Origin: an uncultured Alphaproteobacteria bacterium
Lineage (GTDB): Bacteria > Pseudomonadota > Alphaproteobacteria > Caulobacterales > Caulobacteraceae
DNA: 37,753 nt
Assembly: GCA_903928755.1 (NCBI GenBank)
Contig: CAIYSH010000158.1
Span: 1 to 37,753, forward strand
Direction: 5' to 3'
Shown here: positions 1-8,935 of the stretch, piece by piece
Numbering within the stretch: the stretch's first letter is position 1
Layout: each line of letters opens with the position of its first letter
The notes under the pieces: model-generated
Told to the model about the DNA's origin: nothing
The model's database searches: none
Seen by the model: only the letters and a program-made list of their open reading frames with translations
Position numbers and translations under genes: made by a program

Positions 1-1
1 A

Positions 2-424
2 GAGCTGCTGAAGCCGGTGAAAAAAGCACCCCGCTATACGCCGGTGTCGCGCCGTCAGGATCGCCCGGACGCCATCGCCTGGTTTCTGCGCAATCACCCC
101 GAGGTGACGGACGCCCAGATTTCACGCCTGCTTGGCACCACCAAGGCCACCATTGATCAGGTCCGCAACCGGGCGCACTGGAACTCCACCAACATCAAGC
201 CGGTGGATCCGGTGACCCTGGGCCTCTCGACCCAGATGGAACTGGACGATGTCGTCCGCAAGGCGGCTGACAAGCGCGCCAAGGACGACGCCAAACGCGG
301 CATTGTTGAGCCCGACGGCCCGACGCTGGAGCCTGCATCACAGACCGGTACGGTGGTCCATGAGGATGACCAGATCGAATCACAGATCGACCAGCATGAT
401 GATGAGGACGGCGAAGAGGACTAG
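2..424 (+). CDS. trcR: DUF1013 / TrcR-like cell cycle regulator, 5'-truncated by window edge
   Basis: Frame open to the left edge (ELLKPVKKAPRYTPVSRRQDRPDAIAWFLRNHPEVTDAQISRLLGTTKATIDQVRNR); matches the DUF1013 C-terminal region as I know it. Confidence 0.85.
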   Translation, partial: ELLKPVKKAPRYTPVSRRQDRPDAIAWFLRNHPEVTDAQISRLLGTTKATIDQVRNRAHWNSTNIKPVDPVTLGLSTQMELDDVVRKAADKRAKDDAKRGIVEPDGPTLEPASQTGTVVHEDDQIESQIDQHDDEDGEED

Positions 425-441
425 ATCTTCCCCCTCGGCAA

Positions 442-470
442 CTGCCAGAGGCTGCGGACCTGGCAGCCTC
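442..470. terminator. Hairpin region between convergent trcR and DUF465 genes
   Basis: CTGCCAG(442-448)/CTGGCAG(460-466) and GAGGCTGC(448-455)/GCAGCCTC(463-470) are perfect, mutually exclusive stems. Confidence 0.5.
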
Positions 471-642
471 AGTGGGCGGTGGCGCGCAAGGCCTCGATCT
501 GTTCCTTCAGTCTGAGCTTCTTCCGCTTGAGGTCCTTGAGTTTCACATCATTCACGGCGGGATGTGACAATTCGTCATGAATGGCCTTTTCGAGGCTCTG
601 ATGACGGGTTCCAAGTTCACGAATTCGGGCTTCTACAGCCAT
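469..642 (-). CDS. DUF465 (YdcH-like) small coiled-coil protein
   Basis: MAVEARIRELGTRHQSLEKAIHDELSHPAVNDVKLKDLKRKKLRLKEQIEAL; the ORF extends to 684 but the internal Met at 642 fits the family start. Confidence 0.8.
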   Translation of the reverse strand: MAVEARIRELGTRHQSLEKAIHDELSHPAVNDVKLKDLKRKKLRLKEQIEALRATAH

Positions 643-770
643 ATCGGCGTATCCTTCCATTGAGCGAACGCCGACAGTGAACACCCGCTGGCACCGTCTG
701 TCAGATCACATATGTTTGCGAACCTGATCGAAATACCGGCACCCGACTTGCATAGCCCGAGGCTCACAAG

Positions 771-1370
771 GTGACAGATACTGCCCGCTCCCGTCTTGTC
801 GTCGGCATCTCCGGAGCCAGCGGCGTGGCCTATGGCCTGAGAACCCTGGATGCCTGCCGGGAACTGGGCGTTGAGACACATCTGATCCTGTCCCGCGCCG
901 CAGCGCTGACCATCGCCCAGGAAACAGCCCTCTCGCTTTCCGATGTCCAGGGGCGCGCTGACGTCCACTACAAGGCCGGAGACGTTGGTGCGGCCGTGGC
1001 CTCAGGGTCGTTCAGGACCCTTGGCATGATCATCGCACCCTGTTCGGTGCGGACCATGAGCGAGATCGCCACGGGCGTGACCTCTTCCCTGCTGACCCGG
1101 GCTGCCGACGTGACCCTGAAGGAACGGCGAAGTCTGGTGCTGATGGTCCGGGAAACACCCCTGCACCTGGGTCATCTGAGAACCATGGTACAGCTGGCTG
1201 AAATGGGAGCCATCATCGCCCCGCCCCTGCCGGCCTTCTATGCCAATCCAGCCAGCCTTGAAGACATGGTCGATCAATCCGTCGGCCGCGCCCTCGACCC
1301 GTTCGGACTTTCCTGGGCCCGGGTTCGACGCTGGGGCGAAGATGTCGGTCCTGTATCCGGAGACACCTGA
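771..1370 (+). CDS. ubiX: UbiX family flavin prenyltransferase
   Basis: RLVVGISGASGVAYGLRTLDACRELGVETHLILSRAA; PCSVRTMSEIATG; GTG start. Confidence 0.92.
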   Translation: MTDTARSRLVVGISGASGVAYGLRTLDACRELGVETHLILSRAAALTIAQETALSLSDVQGRADVHYKAGDVGAAVASGSFRTLGMIIAPCSVRTMSEIATGVTSSLLTRAADVTLKERRSLVLMVRETPLHLGHLRTMVQLAEMGAIIAPPLPAFYANPASLEDMVDQSVGRALDPFGLSWARVRRWGEDVGPVSGDT

Positions 1371-1817
1371 ATGTCCCTTTGGGATTGGACCCTGGACGCC
1401 TACAGCCGGCCGGGGGTGGCCGAAGCCTGCCTCGTCCTGCAGGATGAACATGGCCTCAATACCGCTTACCTGCTTTGGGCCGTGTGGGCAGAGGGAGCAC
1501 CTGACCCTGTCCTCGATCAGGCAGCCGGACTGGCAAAGGCCTGGGACAATGAGGTGCTGAAGCCGGTCCGCGCCGTCCGCAAGCGCCTGAAGCCCGCATT
1601 TCCCGGAATTGATGATGCCGAACGGGAAGGCCTTCGTGATGACATCAAGGCCGCCGAACTGAGGGCCGAACGGGTGCTGATGGAAAACCTTGCGCACCTT
1701 GCAAAGAATGCAAGTGGCGGAATGCCGGCCCAGCATGCCCTGATCGCTGCGGCCCGGGCCTGGGGCATGGCCCCTCCGGAACAGGCCCTTGCCGTCCTCG
1801 CGGGTGCCCTGCGTTGA
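1371..1817 (+). CDS. TIGR02444 / DUF2390 family protein
   Basis: SLWDWTLDAYSRPGVAEACLVLQDEHGLNTAYLLWAVWAEG; directly follows ubiX. Confidence 0.8.
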   Translation: MSLWDWTLDAYSRPGVAEACLVLQDEHGLNTAYLLWAVWAEGAPDPVLDQAAGLAKAWDNEVLKPVRAVRKRLKPAFPGIDDAEREGLRDDIKAAELRAERVLMENLAHLAKNASGGMPAQHALIAAARAWGMAPPEQALAVLAGALR

Positions 1818-1885
1818 CCGGTCAGGTCTTGCCACGCGCCTCAAGTCGGATTCATCATGGTCGGCAAAGGCTTTGAGGGCTGATC

Positions 1886-2101
1886 ATGAACGAGGATGAA
1901 GGCGAAGGCGACGCCCTTGTCAGGGTTCGGCTGGCAACAGCCCAGCAGGATCATTCAGATCTGGATTCGGCCATTCACGCCCTGGGGGCCATGCCCATTC
2001 CTGACATGATGGTGATCAGCCGCCTGAAGCGCAAGAAACTGCTGCTGAAGGACGAGATCGAACGTCTGAAGGACCAGTTGACCCCTGACATCATCGCCTG
2101 A
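1886..2101 (+). CDS. DUF465 (YdcH-like) small protein, second copy
   Basis: LDSAIHALGAMPIPDMMVISRLKRKKLLLKDEIERLKDQL. Confidence 0.75.
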   Translation: MNEDEGEGDALVRVRLATAQQDHSDLDSAIHALGAMPIPDMMVISRLKRKKLLLKDEIERLKDQLTPDIIA

Positions 2102-2142
2102 TGCGTCCTGTGATGAAGATATCCTGCCTGATGGGGCCCGCT

Positions 2143-3354
2143 TCAGGGTTCAGACGACACCCCCTTGGTGATCAGCCTGTCGATATCGGCCTCTGACACC
2201 CCGGCCTCTGCAAGGATGGCGCGACTGTGCTCACCCAGGCCAGGCCCCGGCCAGCGGACCGCGCCGGGTGTTTCCGACATCTTCGGAAACGCATTCTGCA
2301 TCTTCAACCTGCCGAAGACCGGATGGACGGTCTCGACAATCGCATTGCGGGCCATGAACTGCGGATCGGCAAGCATGTCGGGGGCCCGGAAGACGCGACC
2401 GGAGGGAATGCCCTTTTCTTCCAGCAGGGCCAGCAACTGGCCCAGGTCCCAGGTCCGGGTCCAGTCTGCGATGATATGATCCAGTTCGGCCTGGTTCGCG
2501 CCCCGGGCTGCATGGCTGGCAAATTTCGGATCGCCGGACAGGTCCGTCCGCCCCATGGTCTCTGCCAGTCGCGCGAAGACGGTATCGCCATTGCCGCCGA
2601 TCAGGATCATCTCGTCATTGAGGCAGGGATAGACATTGGACGGTGCAATGCCCGGCAGTATGGCACCGGCCCGTTCGCGGACATAGCCGGTCAGGTCATA
2701 CTCGGTGACTAGGTTTTCCATGACGGAAAGCACGCTTTCATAGAGGGCTGCGTCAATCATCTGACCGCGGCCCGTACGACTGCGGTGATGGAGCGCCATG
2801 GTGATTCCCATCACGGCGTGCATGGCCGTCAGGCTGTCACCGATGGAAATTCCGGCCCGGGCCGGGGGACGGTCCGGCTCGCCGGTGACATACCGCAAAC
2901 CGCCCATGGCCTCGCCGATCAGGCCATATCCGGCCCGTTCGGCATAGGGTCCGGTCTGGCCGAAGCCTGATACCCGCGCCATGATCAATCCGGGGTTCCG
3001 GGCGGCAAGAACCTCATATCCCATGCCCCATTTCTCCATGGTGCCGGGCCTGAAATTCTCGATGAGGATGTCAGCCTGATCTATCAGGGTGACGGCAATG
3101 TCCCGGCCTTCCGGGGTCCGCAGGTCCAGGGCGAGGGAGCGCTTGTTCCGGCCAATGACAGGCCACCAGGGCGACAGGCCCTTGGGCAGTGACCGACCCC
3201 ATTGCCGCATGGGATCGCCCGCGCCGGGATCCTCGATCTTGACCACGTCGGCCCCGAAGTCACCCAGAATCTGGCCGCAGAAAGGGCCGGCGATCAGGGT
3301 GCCCATCTCGATGACCTTCAGATCGCTCAAGGGGCCTGTAGGGGGTGTGGTCAT
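2143..3354 (-). CDS. CaiB/BaiF family CoA-transferase (class III)
   Basis: MTTPPTGPLSDLKVIEMGTLIAGPFCGQILGDFGADVVKIEDPGAGDPMRQWG; start placed at 3354, the ORF extension to 3663 is unlikely to be coding. Confidence 0.92.
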   Translation of the reverse strand: MTTPPTGPLSDLKVIEMGTLIAGPFCGQILGDFGADVVKIEDPGAGDPMRQWGRSLPKGLSPWWPVIGRNKRSLALDLRTPEGRDIAVTLIDQADILIENFRPGTMEKWGMGYEVLAARNPGLIMARVSGFGQTGPYAERAGYGLIGEAMGGLRYVTGEPDRPPARAGISIGDSLTAMHAVMGITMALHHRSRTGRGQMIDAALYESVLSVMENLVTEYDLTGYVRERAGAILPGIAPSNVYPCLNDEMILIGGNGDTVFARLAETMGRTDLSGDPKFASHAARGANQAELDHIIADWTRTWDLGQLLALLEEKGIPSGRVFRAPDMLADPQFMARNAIVETVHPVFGRLKMQNAFPKMSETPGAVRWPGPGLGEHSRAILAEAGVSEADIDRLITKGVSSEP

Positions 3355-3452
3355 CTGAAGTCTCCCGCATTCGTCGCGCTTTGGAGCCCTGCGGGCCGCC
3401 AGTGTCAATCCGCCGCTTTCCAAGTGCGAAGCGCGGGCGTATTTGCGCAGCC

Positions 3453-4133
3453 ATGACCAGCTACATCTTTCCCCCGCCCGCCCAGACCGTCGTGCCCGTC
3501 GAAGGCCAGGAGGCTGTCTTTCCTGTGCGCCGCATCCTGTGCGTCGGACGCAATTACGCCGCTCACCGGGCCGAGATGGGCGGCGATGATCGCGAGCCAC
3601 CCTTCTTCTTTTCCAAACCCGCCGATGCCATCCGGAACCAGGGCGAAAATCCAGCCTACCCATCCGTCACCGGCAACCTCCATCATGAAATCGAGTTGGT
3701 CATTGCCCTGAAGTCGGGCGGCGCCGACATTCCGGTTTCCGAGGCCCTGGGTCACATTCTTGGCTATGCCGTTGGCGTCGACCTGACCCGCCGGGACCTG
3801 CAGAATGCTGCCAAGGACAAGGGACACCCCTGGGATTCCGGCAAGGCCTTCGACGGATCGGCCCCGATTTCAGCCATCCGTCCCTGGAGCGGGGCCCCGC
3901 CACAGGGCCGGATTGCAATCTCGGTCAATGGACAGGTCAAGCAGGCCTCGACCATCGACAACATGATCTGGAACGTCGCCGAAGTGATTGCTGAAGCCTC
4001 GAGGCTGTGGACCCTGTCCGCGGGCGATCTGATCTATACAGGCACGCCCGAAGGCGTCGGCCCCCTGGTCAGGGGCGATGAGGTTGCAGGTGAGATTGAA
4101 GGTGTCGGCACCCTGACCTTTACGGTCGCCTGA
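3453..4133 (+). CDS. Fumarylacetoacetate hydrolase family (fumarylpyruvate hydrolase-like)
   Basis: YIFPPPAQTVVPVEGQEAVFPVRRILCVGRNYAAHRAEMGGDDREPPFFFSKPADAI; IYTGTPEGVGPLVRGD; ATG at 3453. Confidence 0.88.
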   Translation: MTSYIFPPPAQTVVPVEGQEAVFPVRRILCVGRNYAAHRAEMGGDDREPPFFFSKPADAIRNQGENPAYPSVTGNLHHEIELVIALKSGGADIPVSEALGHILGYAVGVDLTRRDLQNAAKDKGHPWDSGKAFDGSAPISAIRPWSGAPPQGRIAISVNGQVKQASTIDNMIWNVAEVIAEASRLWTLSAGDLIYTGTPEGVGPLVRGDEVAGEIEGVGTLTFTVA

Positions 4134-4134
4134 G

Positions 4135-4779
4135 ATGACCCTGAAGCTTTACAGCGGCTGGCGGGCGACCGCCCCCTATCGCGTGCGCATCGGCCTGCAA
4201 CTCAAGGGCCTGGACTTTGACTATGTCAGTGTGAATCTTCTGGGGGGAGAGCAGCACAAGCCCGCCTATCGCGCCGTCAACCGTCAACGCCTGACCCCGG
4301 CCCTGGACCTCGGCGATGGCGACATCATGACCCAGAGCCTGGCCATTCTGGAGTGGCTGGACGAGACCCATCCGGAGCCTGCGCTCCTGCCGGGTGACGC
4401 CAGGACCCGGGCCCGCATCCGCGCCATGGCCATGGTCATCGCCTGTGACGTCCATCCACTGAACAACACCCGGGTCGGGCGGGCCCTTGAGGCCATGGAT
4501 GTCTCACCCGTGCGGCGTGCCAAGTGGAGCGAAAGGTGGATCGTGGACGGCTTCCAGACCCTGGAGCCGATCATCGCGGAATATGGTCGGGGGTTTGCCT
4601 TCGGCGATACCCCGACCCTTGCGGACTGCTGCCTCATTCCCCAGGTCTATTCGGCGGAACGGTTTGACGTTTCCCTGGAGCCCTTCCCGGCCATCCGGGC
4701 CGTTGCCGAGCATGCCGCAAGCCATCCGGCCTTCATGGCCGCCCACCCTGACCTGCAGCCGGACGCCGTGCATGCTTGA
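4135..4779 (+). CDS. maiA: Maleylacetoacetate / maleylpyruvate isomerase, GST superfamily
   Basis: MTLKLYSGWRATAPYRVRIGLQLKGLDFDYVSVNLLGGEQHKPAYRAVNRQRLTPAL; DVHPLNNTRV. Confidence 0.88.
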   Translation: MTLKLYSGWRATAPYRVRIGLQLKGLDFDYVSVNLLGGEQHKPAYRAVNRQRLTPALDLGDGDIMTQSLAILEWLDETHPEPALLPGDARTRARIRAMAMVIACDVHPLNNTRVGRALEAMDVSPVRRAKWSERWIVDGFQTLEPIIAEYGRGFAFGDTPTLADCCLIPQVYSAERFDVSLEPFPAIRAVAEHAASHPAFMAAHPDLQPDAVHA

Positions 4780-5386
4780 GGACCTGAAAGCCAATAACCG
4801 CCGCTGGGCCGCTGCCAAGCTCGCAGTAGACCCCGGATTTTTCGAACGCCTCGCAGGTCAGCAGACTCCCGAATACCTCTGGATCGGATGTTCCGACAGC
4901 CGCGTGCCGGCCAATGACATTGTCGGCCTCGATCCCGGTGAGCTGTTCGTTCACCGCAATGTGGCCAATCTCGCCCCGCCCCAGGACGCCAATTATCTGT
5001 CAGTCCTGCAGTTCGCCGTGGATGTCCTGAAGGTTAAGCACATCATGGTGGTTGGCCACTATGGCTGCGGGGGCGTAGCAGCCGCCGTAGACGGCAAGAG
5101 GCGGGGTCTGGTTGACCACTGGCTGCATCCGATCCGGGAAACCGCGACCCGTTGCCGCCATGAACTCGAGGCCATTCCTGGCGAAACGGATCGTCTGAAC
5201 CGTCTGTGCGAACTCAATGTCATCGCCCAGGTCAGGAATGTTGCGTCCGATGTTTTCGTTCAGGACGCCTGGGCGCGCGGACAGAAGATCAGCGTGCATG
5301 GCTGGATCTACACGATTGCAGACGGCCTTGTGACCGACCTTGCTGTCACCACCAGTAATGCTGCCGAACTGGACCGGCTGGCTTAG
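4772..5386 (+). CDS. Beta-class carbonic anhydrase
   Basis: CSDSRVPANDIVGLDPGELFVHRNVANLA and HYGCGGV motifs; ATG at 4772 overlaps the maiA stop. Confidence 0.93.
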   Translation: MLEDLKANNRRWAAAKLAVDPGFFERLAGQQTPEYLWIGCSDSRVPANDIVGLDPGELFVHRNVANLAPPQDANYLSVLQFAVDVLKVKHIMVVGHYGCGGVAAAVDGKRRGLVDHWLHPIRETATRCRHELEAIPGETDRLNRLCELNVIAQVRNVASDVFVQDAWARGQKISVHGWIYTIADGLVTDLAVTTSNAAELDRLA

Positions 5387-6342
5387 GCTTCAGCCAGCCC
5401 CCTGCCGTATCTGAGGGCCATGATCTCGCCGATCACCGAGACGGCAACCTCCCACGGTGCCTTGCCGCCTATGTCGAGGCCGATCGGGGCCCGGACCCTT
5501 GAAAGCTGAACTTCCGGCACGCCGGCCGCCCTCAGAGGTGCCAGTCTTTCGGCCAGACGTTTTCTTGCGCCCAGCAGACCAACATATCCGGCTGCCGAAG
5601 GCAGGGCCGCGGCCAGGGCTTCCCGGTCGGTATCCAGGTTGTGGGTGGCAATGGCAATCGCCGTCCAGGGGTCTGTCCCTATGGCGGCCAGAGCCGACTG
5701 CGGATCATCCCTGCGGTAGGCGAGACCTGACACCGGAGGCGGCAATTCGGGCCCCTTGGAGCGGACAAAGGTTGTCTGCAGGCCGCTCTGCGCACCGAGC
5801 CAGGCAATGGCCAGAGCGGTTGGATCCGATCCGAAGACAACCAGTTTTGGCGGCGGATCATAGTGCCGCCGCACAGCCCCGGCCCAGGGCTCGGGATCAG
5901 ACGGATCAAGGCAGACCTGCCTGAGACCATCACTGAGCCAGACCACGGGCCGACGTTCCGTCTCTGCCGCAAGCAATGCCGCGAGCGCCGGCAAGTCCGG
6001 AGCAAGCCGCTCAAGAAAGATTTCGATTCCGGCACCGCATAACAGCTGGATATCCGGCCACGGGCTGCCCTGGCCGTAGACCAGACTGCGCGGTTCCCCA
6101 TCCTCCAGACAGGCATAGGCATGGTCGGCGATGTCGGCCTCGACACAACCTCCGGAAAAATACCCCGCAACAATCCCGTCGGCGAAGACCATCTGGGTGC
6201 CCACCGGACGGGGCCCACCACCGTCGACCCGCACAAGGGTTGCCAGGATCATCGGGTATCCGCCGTCACGTGCCTGGCGGAGGGCGGGGCGGACATCATC
6301 GGCTAGGCCGAACATCGGCCATTCGGGAAGCGGCTCTCTCAT
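5383..6342 (-). CDS. XdhC family protein
   Basis: MILATLVRVDGGGPRPVGTQMVFADGIVAGYFSGGCVEADIADHA; C-terminal LLGARKRLAERLAPLRAAGV...IGLDIGGKAPWEVAVSVIGEIMA. Confidence 0.88.
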   Translation of the reverse strand: MREPLPEWPMFGLADDVRPALRQARDGGYPMILATLVRVDGGGPRPVGTQMVFADGIVAGYFSGGCVEADIADHAYACLEDGEPRSLVYGQGSPWPDIQLLCGAGIEIFLERLAPDLPALAALLAAETERRPVVWLSDGLRQVCLDPSDPEPWAGAVRRHYDPPPKLVVFGSDPTALAIAWLGAQSGLQTTFVRSKGPELPPPVSGLAYRRDDPQSALAAIGTDPWTAIAIATHNLDTDREALAAALPSAAGYVGLLGARKRLAERLAPLRAAGVPEVQLSRVRAPIGLDIGGKAPWEVAVSVIGEIMALRYGRGLAEA

Positions 6343-6449
6343 GGCCCTGGACCTTAACTCCCCGGAAGGGTTTCAGACACCGGTTCTTTAGGCATTTGTC
6401 CCAGAATGGCCCTTCGAAAGTTTTCTCGCCAGGGCGTTTTTCGCATTTC

Positions 6450-7322
6450 ATGACCGGTTTACTGAGCAAGTTGGGCCTTTCCTCGGGCCAGTTCGCCCTG
6501 GATCAGGCCCCTGTCCGCGGCCGCCCGCCCCAGGTTGAGGTTCGCGACATCCTCGAGATTGCGGCGCGCGCGGGCGTGTCCGCCTTTGACCTGGCCGGAA
6601 GGTCCCCCCAGGCAGAACTGGACATCGGTGCGGCACTGCCCCAGCCCAGTCCCTTCCATGTAACGATTTCAACCGTCCGGGCCGATCGCGGGCCGGATCT
6701 GGTGGAAGCCGAGGCCCGCGCCGTTCTTCGCCGGCTGGGCATCGACCAGGCAGACTGCCTTCTGGTACCCTCTGCCTCGGAACTTTTCGGGCCACATGGT
6801 CTGGCGCTCTGGGATCGCCTGAAGGCGTTGAAGGACCAGGGGCTGACCCGCAAGATCGGCATTTCGGTTTTTGCCTCCGACGATCCCCTGGGCCTGGCCA
6901 GACGTTTCCGCCCTGATGTTGTGCAGGCGCCGGCAAGTCTTCTGGATCAGCGCCTGCTCATTGATGGCACCCTGGCGGCCATTGCCGGCATGGGACTCGA
7001 GGTCCAGCTGCGGTCCATCTTCCTGAACGGTCTGCTCCTCCTGCCTCCGGAACGGGCGCCCAGCCACCTGAAGGCCGCAACCAACCGGATTCACCGGGCG
7101 CGGCGACTGATCGCAGAAGGTCGGTCAGATCCTCTGCAGGCCGCCCTTGGCTTTGCGCTGACACGACCCGAAGCCAGCCGGGTGATTGTCGGTGTCAGCT
7201 CGGTAGGCGAACTGAATGCCGTCCTTGCGGCGGCATCCCGTCCGATCCCCGATCTGGACTGGGACGAAATGGCCATGGACGATCCAGAGGCCCTGGACTC
7301 GCGGTCCTGGGCCGCTGCCTGA
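6450..7322 (+). CDS. Aldo/keto reductase family protein
   Basis: DILEIAARAGVSAFDLAGRSPQAE...DQGLTRKIGISVFASDDPLGLARRFRPDVVQAPASLLDQRLL; ATG at 6450, the ORF upstream to 5976 is antisense to xdhC. Confidence 0.8.
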   Translation: MTGLLSKLGLSSGQFALDQAPVRGRPPQVEVRDILEIAARAGVSAFDLAGRSPQAELDIGAALPQPSPFHVTISTVRADRGPDLVEAEARAVLRRLGIDQADCLLVPSASELFGPHGLALWDRLKALKDQGLTRKIGISVFASDDPLGLARRFRPDVVQAPASLLDQRLLIDGTLAAIAGMGLEVQLRSIFLNGLLLLPPERAPSHLKAATNRIHRARRLIAEGRSDPLQAALGFALTRPEASRVIVGVSSVGELNAVLAAASRPIPDLDWDEMAMDDPEALDSRSWAAA

Positions 7323-7335
7323 ATGAGGTCGAATG

Positions 7336-7366
7336 ACGGGAAGTTCCAGACAGGAACCTGTCCCGT
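7336..7366. terminator. Hairpin between convergent aldo/keto reductase and mtgA
   Basis: ACGGGA..TTCC-agaca-GGAA..TCCCGT imperfect inverted repeat, no T-run. Confidence 0.4.
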
Positions 7367-7377
7367 GACCCAGGATC

Positions 7378-8082
7378 TCAATCCACGCAGTCATCCAGGC
7401 CGTCCCGGCGGACAGTCCCGGCGGCGGCACTGATCCTGCCCGTCCTTTTGCGGACATAGGGGCCCGGGGCCGCCGCCCGCCACTTGAGGGGGCTCGGCAG
7501 GATCGCTGCCAGCCGTGCCGCCTGTTTCGGCGAAAGCCGGTCAGCACCGACACCGAAATTTTTCCGGGCTGCAGCATCGGCACCATAGATTCCCGGGCCC
7601 CATTCAACGCTGTTCAGATAGACTTCCATAATGCGCTTCTTGCCCCACAGCAGCTCGATGAGCACGGTGAAATAGGCCTCAAGGCCCTTGCGCACGTAGG
7701 ATCTGGCTGGCCACAGGAAAACATTCTTTGCGGTCTGCTGGCTGATCGTGGAGCCACCGCGAATGCGCCGGGATGTCTCGTTGTGCGCCATGGCCTTTTC
7801 CATGGCCGTAAAGTCGAAGCCATGATGCTGGCAGAACTTGGCATCTTCGGCGGCAATCACCGCCCGGGGCAGGCTGTTGGACATGTCATCGATGGGCCGC
7901 CAGCGCCGGGCAAAGCCCTGGCCTTCCACCGTTCTCTGGACCATCAGGAAGGTGACCGGGGGCGGCACAAAGCGATAGATCGAGACCGCAAGAACAGGTC
8001 CCACCAGGCCGATCAGGACCAGAAGGTTCAGCAGAGTTCGGAAGATTCTGGCCACCAGGCCGGGGGAATTGTGATTTGGCAT
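7378..8082 (-). CDS. mtgA: Monofunctional biosynthetic peptidoglycan transglycosylase
   Basis: [32 protein letters not shown]...[73 protein letters not shown]. Confidence 0.94.
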   Translation of the reverse strand: MPNHNSPGLVARIFRTLLNLLVLIGLVGPVLAVSIYRFVPPPVTFLMVQRTVEGQGFARRWRPIDDMSNSLPRAVIAAEDAKFCQHHGFDFTAMEKAMAHNETSRRIRGGSTISQQTAKNVFLWPARSYVRKGLEAYFTVLIELLWGKKRIMEVYLNSVEWGPGIYGADAAARKNFGVGADRLSPKQAARLAAILPSPLKWRAAAPGPYVRKRTGRISAAAGTVRRDGLDDCVD

Positions 8083-8186
8083 ACTGCCGACTGTTGCAGA
8101 CGGGTCTTGCCTTGACCCCGGGAACCAGTGCTAACGGGCTGTCCAGCGGCGTCAAGCCGAGACGCCATCGACCCGGGGAGAATCCG

Positions 8187-8849
8187 ATGAAAGTCAGCGA
8201 AGCCGTATCACGTCGAATCTCGGTTCGCGCCTTCCGACCTGAAACACCACCGCAGGATCTGGTGGCCGGGATCCTTGAGGCCGCCGCCCGCGCACCATCG
8301 GGTGGTAACCTCCAACCCTGGAGGGTCTATGGTCTGGCAGGGTCTGCGCTGGCTGACCTGAAGGCCAGGGTTGCAGCCAATCCGATGGGTGAGGACCCGG
8401 AATACGAGGTCTACCCGGCCAATCTCTGGGACCCCTTCCGCACCCGGAGGTATCAGAACGGTGAAGAGCTCTATGCCTCCATAGACATTCCACGGGAGGA
8501 CAAGCCGGCCCGCCTCCGCCAGTTGGCGAAAAATGGCGAATTTTTCGGTGCCCCTGTCGGCCTGTTCTTCTGCCTGGACCGTAAACTCGGGGCCCCACAA
8601 TGGTCGGACCTGGGCATGTACATGCAGACGGTCATGCTGCTGGCCGTCGAGCAGGGCCTTGCCACCTGTGCCCAGGAATACTGGGCGCGGTATCCCAAGA
8701 CCCTGGCAGAGGTCCTGGGCCTGCCGGACGACCACATGGTGTTTTCAGGGATGGCCCTTGGCTATGCCGACGAAACCGCGCCGATCAATGGCTGGCGGTC
8801 CGCCCGGGATCCCTTCTCCGTCTGGGGCGCACTGAAGGGCTGGAGCTAG
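8187..8849 (+). CDS. Nitroreductase family protein
   Basis: MKVSEAVSRRISVRAFRPETPPQDLVAGILEAAARAPSGGNLQPWRVY; ATG at 8187. Confidence 0.9.
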   Translation: MKVSEAVSRRISVRAFRPETPPQDLVAGILEAAARAPSGGNLQPWRVYGLAGSALADLKARVAANPMGEDPEYEVYPANLWDPFRTRRYQNGEELYASIDIPREDKPARLRQLAKNGEFFGAPVGLFFCLDRKLGAPQWSDLGMYMQTVMLLAVEQGLATCAQEYWARYPKTLAEVLGLPDDHMVFSGMALGYADETAPINGWRSARDPFSVWGALKGWS

Positions 8850-8909
8850 GGCCCAATCCGGTGCACGGCCGTGATGAGTGGCTTCGGCATGACGATCTTT
8901 CCAACCCGT

Positions 8910-8925
8910 GAGACGGCTTCGTCTC
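8910..8925. terminator. Perfect hairpin between convergent nitroreductase and WD40 genes
   Basis: GAGACG-gctt-CGTCTC. Confidence 0.35.
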
Positions 8926-8935
8926 AGGAAAAAAC

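Noticed and set aside
1002-1844. 280-aa minus-strand ORF opposite ubiX and TIGR02444
   Set aside because: Opposite strand encodes recognisable proteins; no start context or domain.
3355-3663. N-terminal 103 residues of the CoA-transferase ORF
   Set aside because: Arg-rich, overlaps the divergent FAH gene; the family start is the Met at 3354.
5976-6449. N-terminal extension of the aldo/keto reductase ORF
   Set aside because: Lies antisense to xdhC and its promoter; low-complexity Arg/Pro/His sequence; a good start exists at 6450.
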